Shown piece after piece: positions 62,783 to 64,000 of a DNA stretch of 64,000 bases. Numbering within the stretch: the first letter of the stretch is position 1; each line of letters begins with the position of its first letter. Under the pieces are notes generated by a model that did no database searches, was not told the origin of the DNA, and saw only the letters and a list, made by a program, of their open reading frames with translations. The DNA lies in NCBI GenBank assembly GCA_032716605.1, contig CM064538.1, forward strand, positions 20,613,954-20,677,953, written 5' to 3'. Position numbers and translations under genes: made by a program. The DNA is from Paralithodes platypus (lineage: Eukaryota > Arthropoda > Malacostraca > Decapoda > Lithodidae).

Positions 62783-62930
62783 GGTTGTATATTTATTCTA
62801 CTACAAACATTGACACAGAAACATTCATAAATATATACCGGTATATATATATATATAAAAACACATATAAAAACATGTCCCAATACTCCCACCTCCCTAG
62901 AATAACATGTACACAATATAACACAATGCT
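62783..62930. other. AT-rich spacer
   Basis: A short (TA)n with CCGG lies at 62832-62858. No gene is visible. Confidence 0.7.
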
Positions 62931-63300
62931 TTAAGGGGGTACTACTCGCTTTTTCTGGACCCCCTTCTCCCTCATGTTTAGCATATTTGTTTTGAAATCG
63001 TAAGACGTTCCTTTCATTAGTTTGGCGATTTTATTACCTTTCGCCCCATTTCGTTGTCAATTTCAAGACCTTTCGTGCCATTTAGGAGTCGATTTTTTCC
63101 TGGCGAGCGACAGCGAGCTTATAATTTTAAGAGGAACCGGCCTTCGGCCAGGAAATTTTTCTATCGAAAAATGTACACATTTATCTTGAAGGGGGGTCTG
63201 GGGAGTGCTTGTTTAAGGTTGGTGGAGGTCTAGCGATGAAACTAAAATAAATAATGAATATAATTATATATTAATAGAAGAAAAGAAAAAAACAGCTACT
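62931..63300 (+). mobile_element. Family B MITE (copy 18)
   Basis: The left TTAA is at 62931. It has CCCTCATGTTTAGCATAT, sub-repeats, core GGCGAGCGACAGCGAGCT, hairpin CCGGCCTTCGGCCAGG, AT hairpin TTTTTCTATCGAAAAATG, and right end AGGTTGGTGGAGGTCTAGCG. The right terminus is degraded. It is closest to copy 8 (shared TTTAGCATAT). Confidence 0.83.
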
Positions 63301-63455
63301 AGAAACATACATAACTAAATATTAAAAACAAAATAACATATAAAAACAGTTCACAATATTCCCATCACCCTACACAATAAAAGGAACACATGTACAAATA
63401 TAGTACAAAGCTTTAAACTCCCACACGCACATATACATGTATATAGTCCACTGTA
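63301..63455. other. AT-rich intergenic sequence
   Basis: No ORF or repeat is recognised beyond AAAACA-type runs. Confidence 0.55.
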
Positions 63456-63666
63456 CGGTCGCGCTAATAACTCATGTCCCAGCTGTCATTACGTTTGGCT
63501 TGCTCTGTGCTGTATTAATGTCTGTCAGATGTTGGATAGGGTGGGTAAGTGTAGGAACAGGTTTGTGTATTTCACTCGATATGAAGAAATGAAGCTTAGA
63601 TATTGCTGATACCAATTATTGATCAAAACATACTTGGTGCCGAGACATCACTTATTAGCGCGACTG
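63456..63666 (-). mobile_element. Tc1/mariner-type MITE, family C (copy 6)
   Basis: It has TIRs CGGTCGCGCTAATAACT and TTATTAGCGCGACTG between TA dinucleotides. It is 211 bp and almost the same as copy 3 at 21532-21742. Confidence 0.87.
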
Positions 63667-63689
63667 TACATGCACACGTGTACAGTCAC

Positions 63690-63815
63690 TTACCAAAACT
63701 CGTGAACTTGCTTATGTTTTTGTAATGAACTCGCTTTGCAATAAATATAGCATAACATAGTAATGTTGAAGTTGATGTGTAGACAATGGTGCTCACCGGT
63801 ACTAAAAGGGTTAAC
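63690..63815 (+). mobile_element. Probable family E fragment, right half
   Basis: GTGCTCACCGGTACTAAAAGGGTTAA ends like the family E right terminus. Upstream sequence is diverged. Confidence 0.45.
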
Positions 63816-63821
63816 ATTATT

Positions 63822-64000
63822 ATAAGGGGGGTGACCTGTTTTGTTTTCTCTTTGTTGGTTGTATCCATTCGGTCCCATTCAGCCTACTGTTTTAACACAT
63901 TTATCCCCATCCAGGTATTGATTTTGTCCTGGCGAGTGATAGCGAGCCAGCATTTTATGGAGAAATTCAGCTTCTCCCGAGACATTTTTCTATCGAAAAA
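63822..64000 (+). mobile_element. Family A MITE or A/B chimera (copy 10), cut by window end
   Basis: TATAAGGGGGGTGACCTG, TGTATCCATTCGGTCCC, ATCCAGGTATTGATT, core GGCGAGTGATAGCGAGCC and TTTTTCTATCGAAAAA appear. The right half lies beyond the window, so foldback or chimeric form cannot be decided. Confidence 0.78.

Overview
This window is eukaryotic, repeat-dominated, non-genic DNA. I see no credible host protein-coding gene, no rRNA and no intact tRNA gene. Long (GA)n, (CT)n, (TA)n and (AC)n tracts, CR1/Jockey-type LINEs, a Penelope-like element with a GIY-YIG domain, tRNA-derived SINEs, many MITEs and short CCTAA (arthropod telomere-like) runs suggest an arthropod. A decapod crustacean is most likely, but the species is an inference. 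Almost every long open frame is a decaying retrotransposon or a tandem repeat that happens to lack stops.

Layout. 0-9 kb: a Penelope terminal fragment, foldback MITEs, a 27-bp minisatellite, one nearly full-length LINE (2289-5332) with two in-frame stops, and nested TA- and TTAA-flanked MITEs. 9-16 kb: a long tRNA-derived SINE, more MITEs, a microsatellite cluster and a 5'-truncated CR1 copy. 16-24 kb: a dense mosaic of TTAA-flanked elements, including Russian-doll nests at 20.0-21.2 kb. 24-32 kb: a SINE, a probable 1.8-kb solo LTR, CR1 and Jockey-like fragments, and a 95-bp tandem repeat between two MITEs. 32-35 kb: a Penelope-like retroelement. 35-43 kb: more LINE tails, a second CR1 copy, a 1.25-kb TIR element and two further LINE fragments. 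43-56 kb: microsatellites, a 2.2-kb array of a 24-bp unit, a large palindrome centred on a foldback MITE, and several minisatellites. 56-64 kb: TTAA-flanked MITEs and two satellites (56-bp and 43-bp units) that look as if they grew out of the same MITE family.

The most notable system is a TTAA-flanked, non-autonomous element group, here called A and B, with about 30 copies and fragments in 64 kb. All share a core with GCGAGC-GATA-GCGAGC, a GC hairpin whose stem is kept while its loop varies, and an AT hairpin. The halves are recombined modularly: left+right (B, A/B chimera), left+inverted left (A foldback) and right+inverted right. A second TTAA family, E (piggyBac-like ends starting CCCTTTGAGTACC), is a host for nested insertions and the apparent source of two independent satellite arrays, one about 2.5 kb with a 12-unit higher-order repeat. 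The autonomous elements that would mobilise these are not in the window.

The retroelements share a 3'-coupled, 5'-truncated pattern: several families are represented mainly by their 3' ends. The Penelope terminal repeat carries the start of the next ORF and a degenerate hammerhead-like motif.
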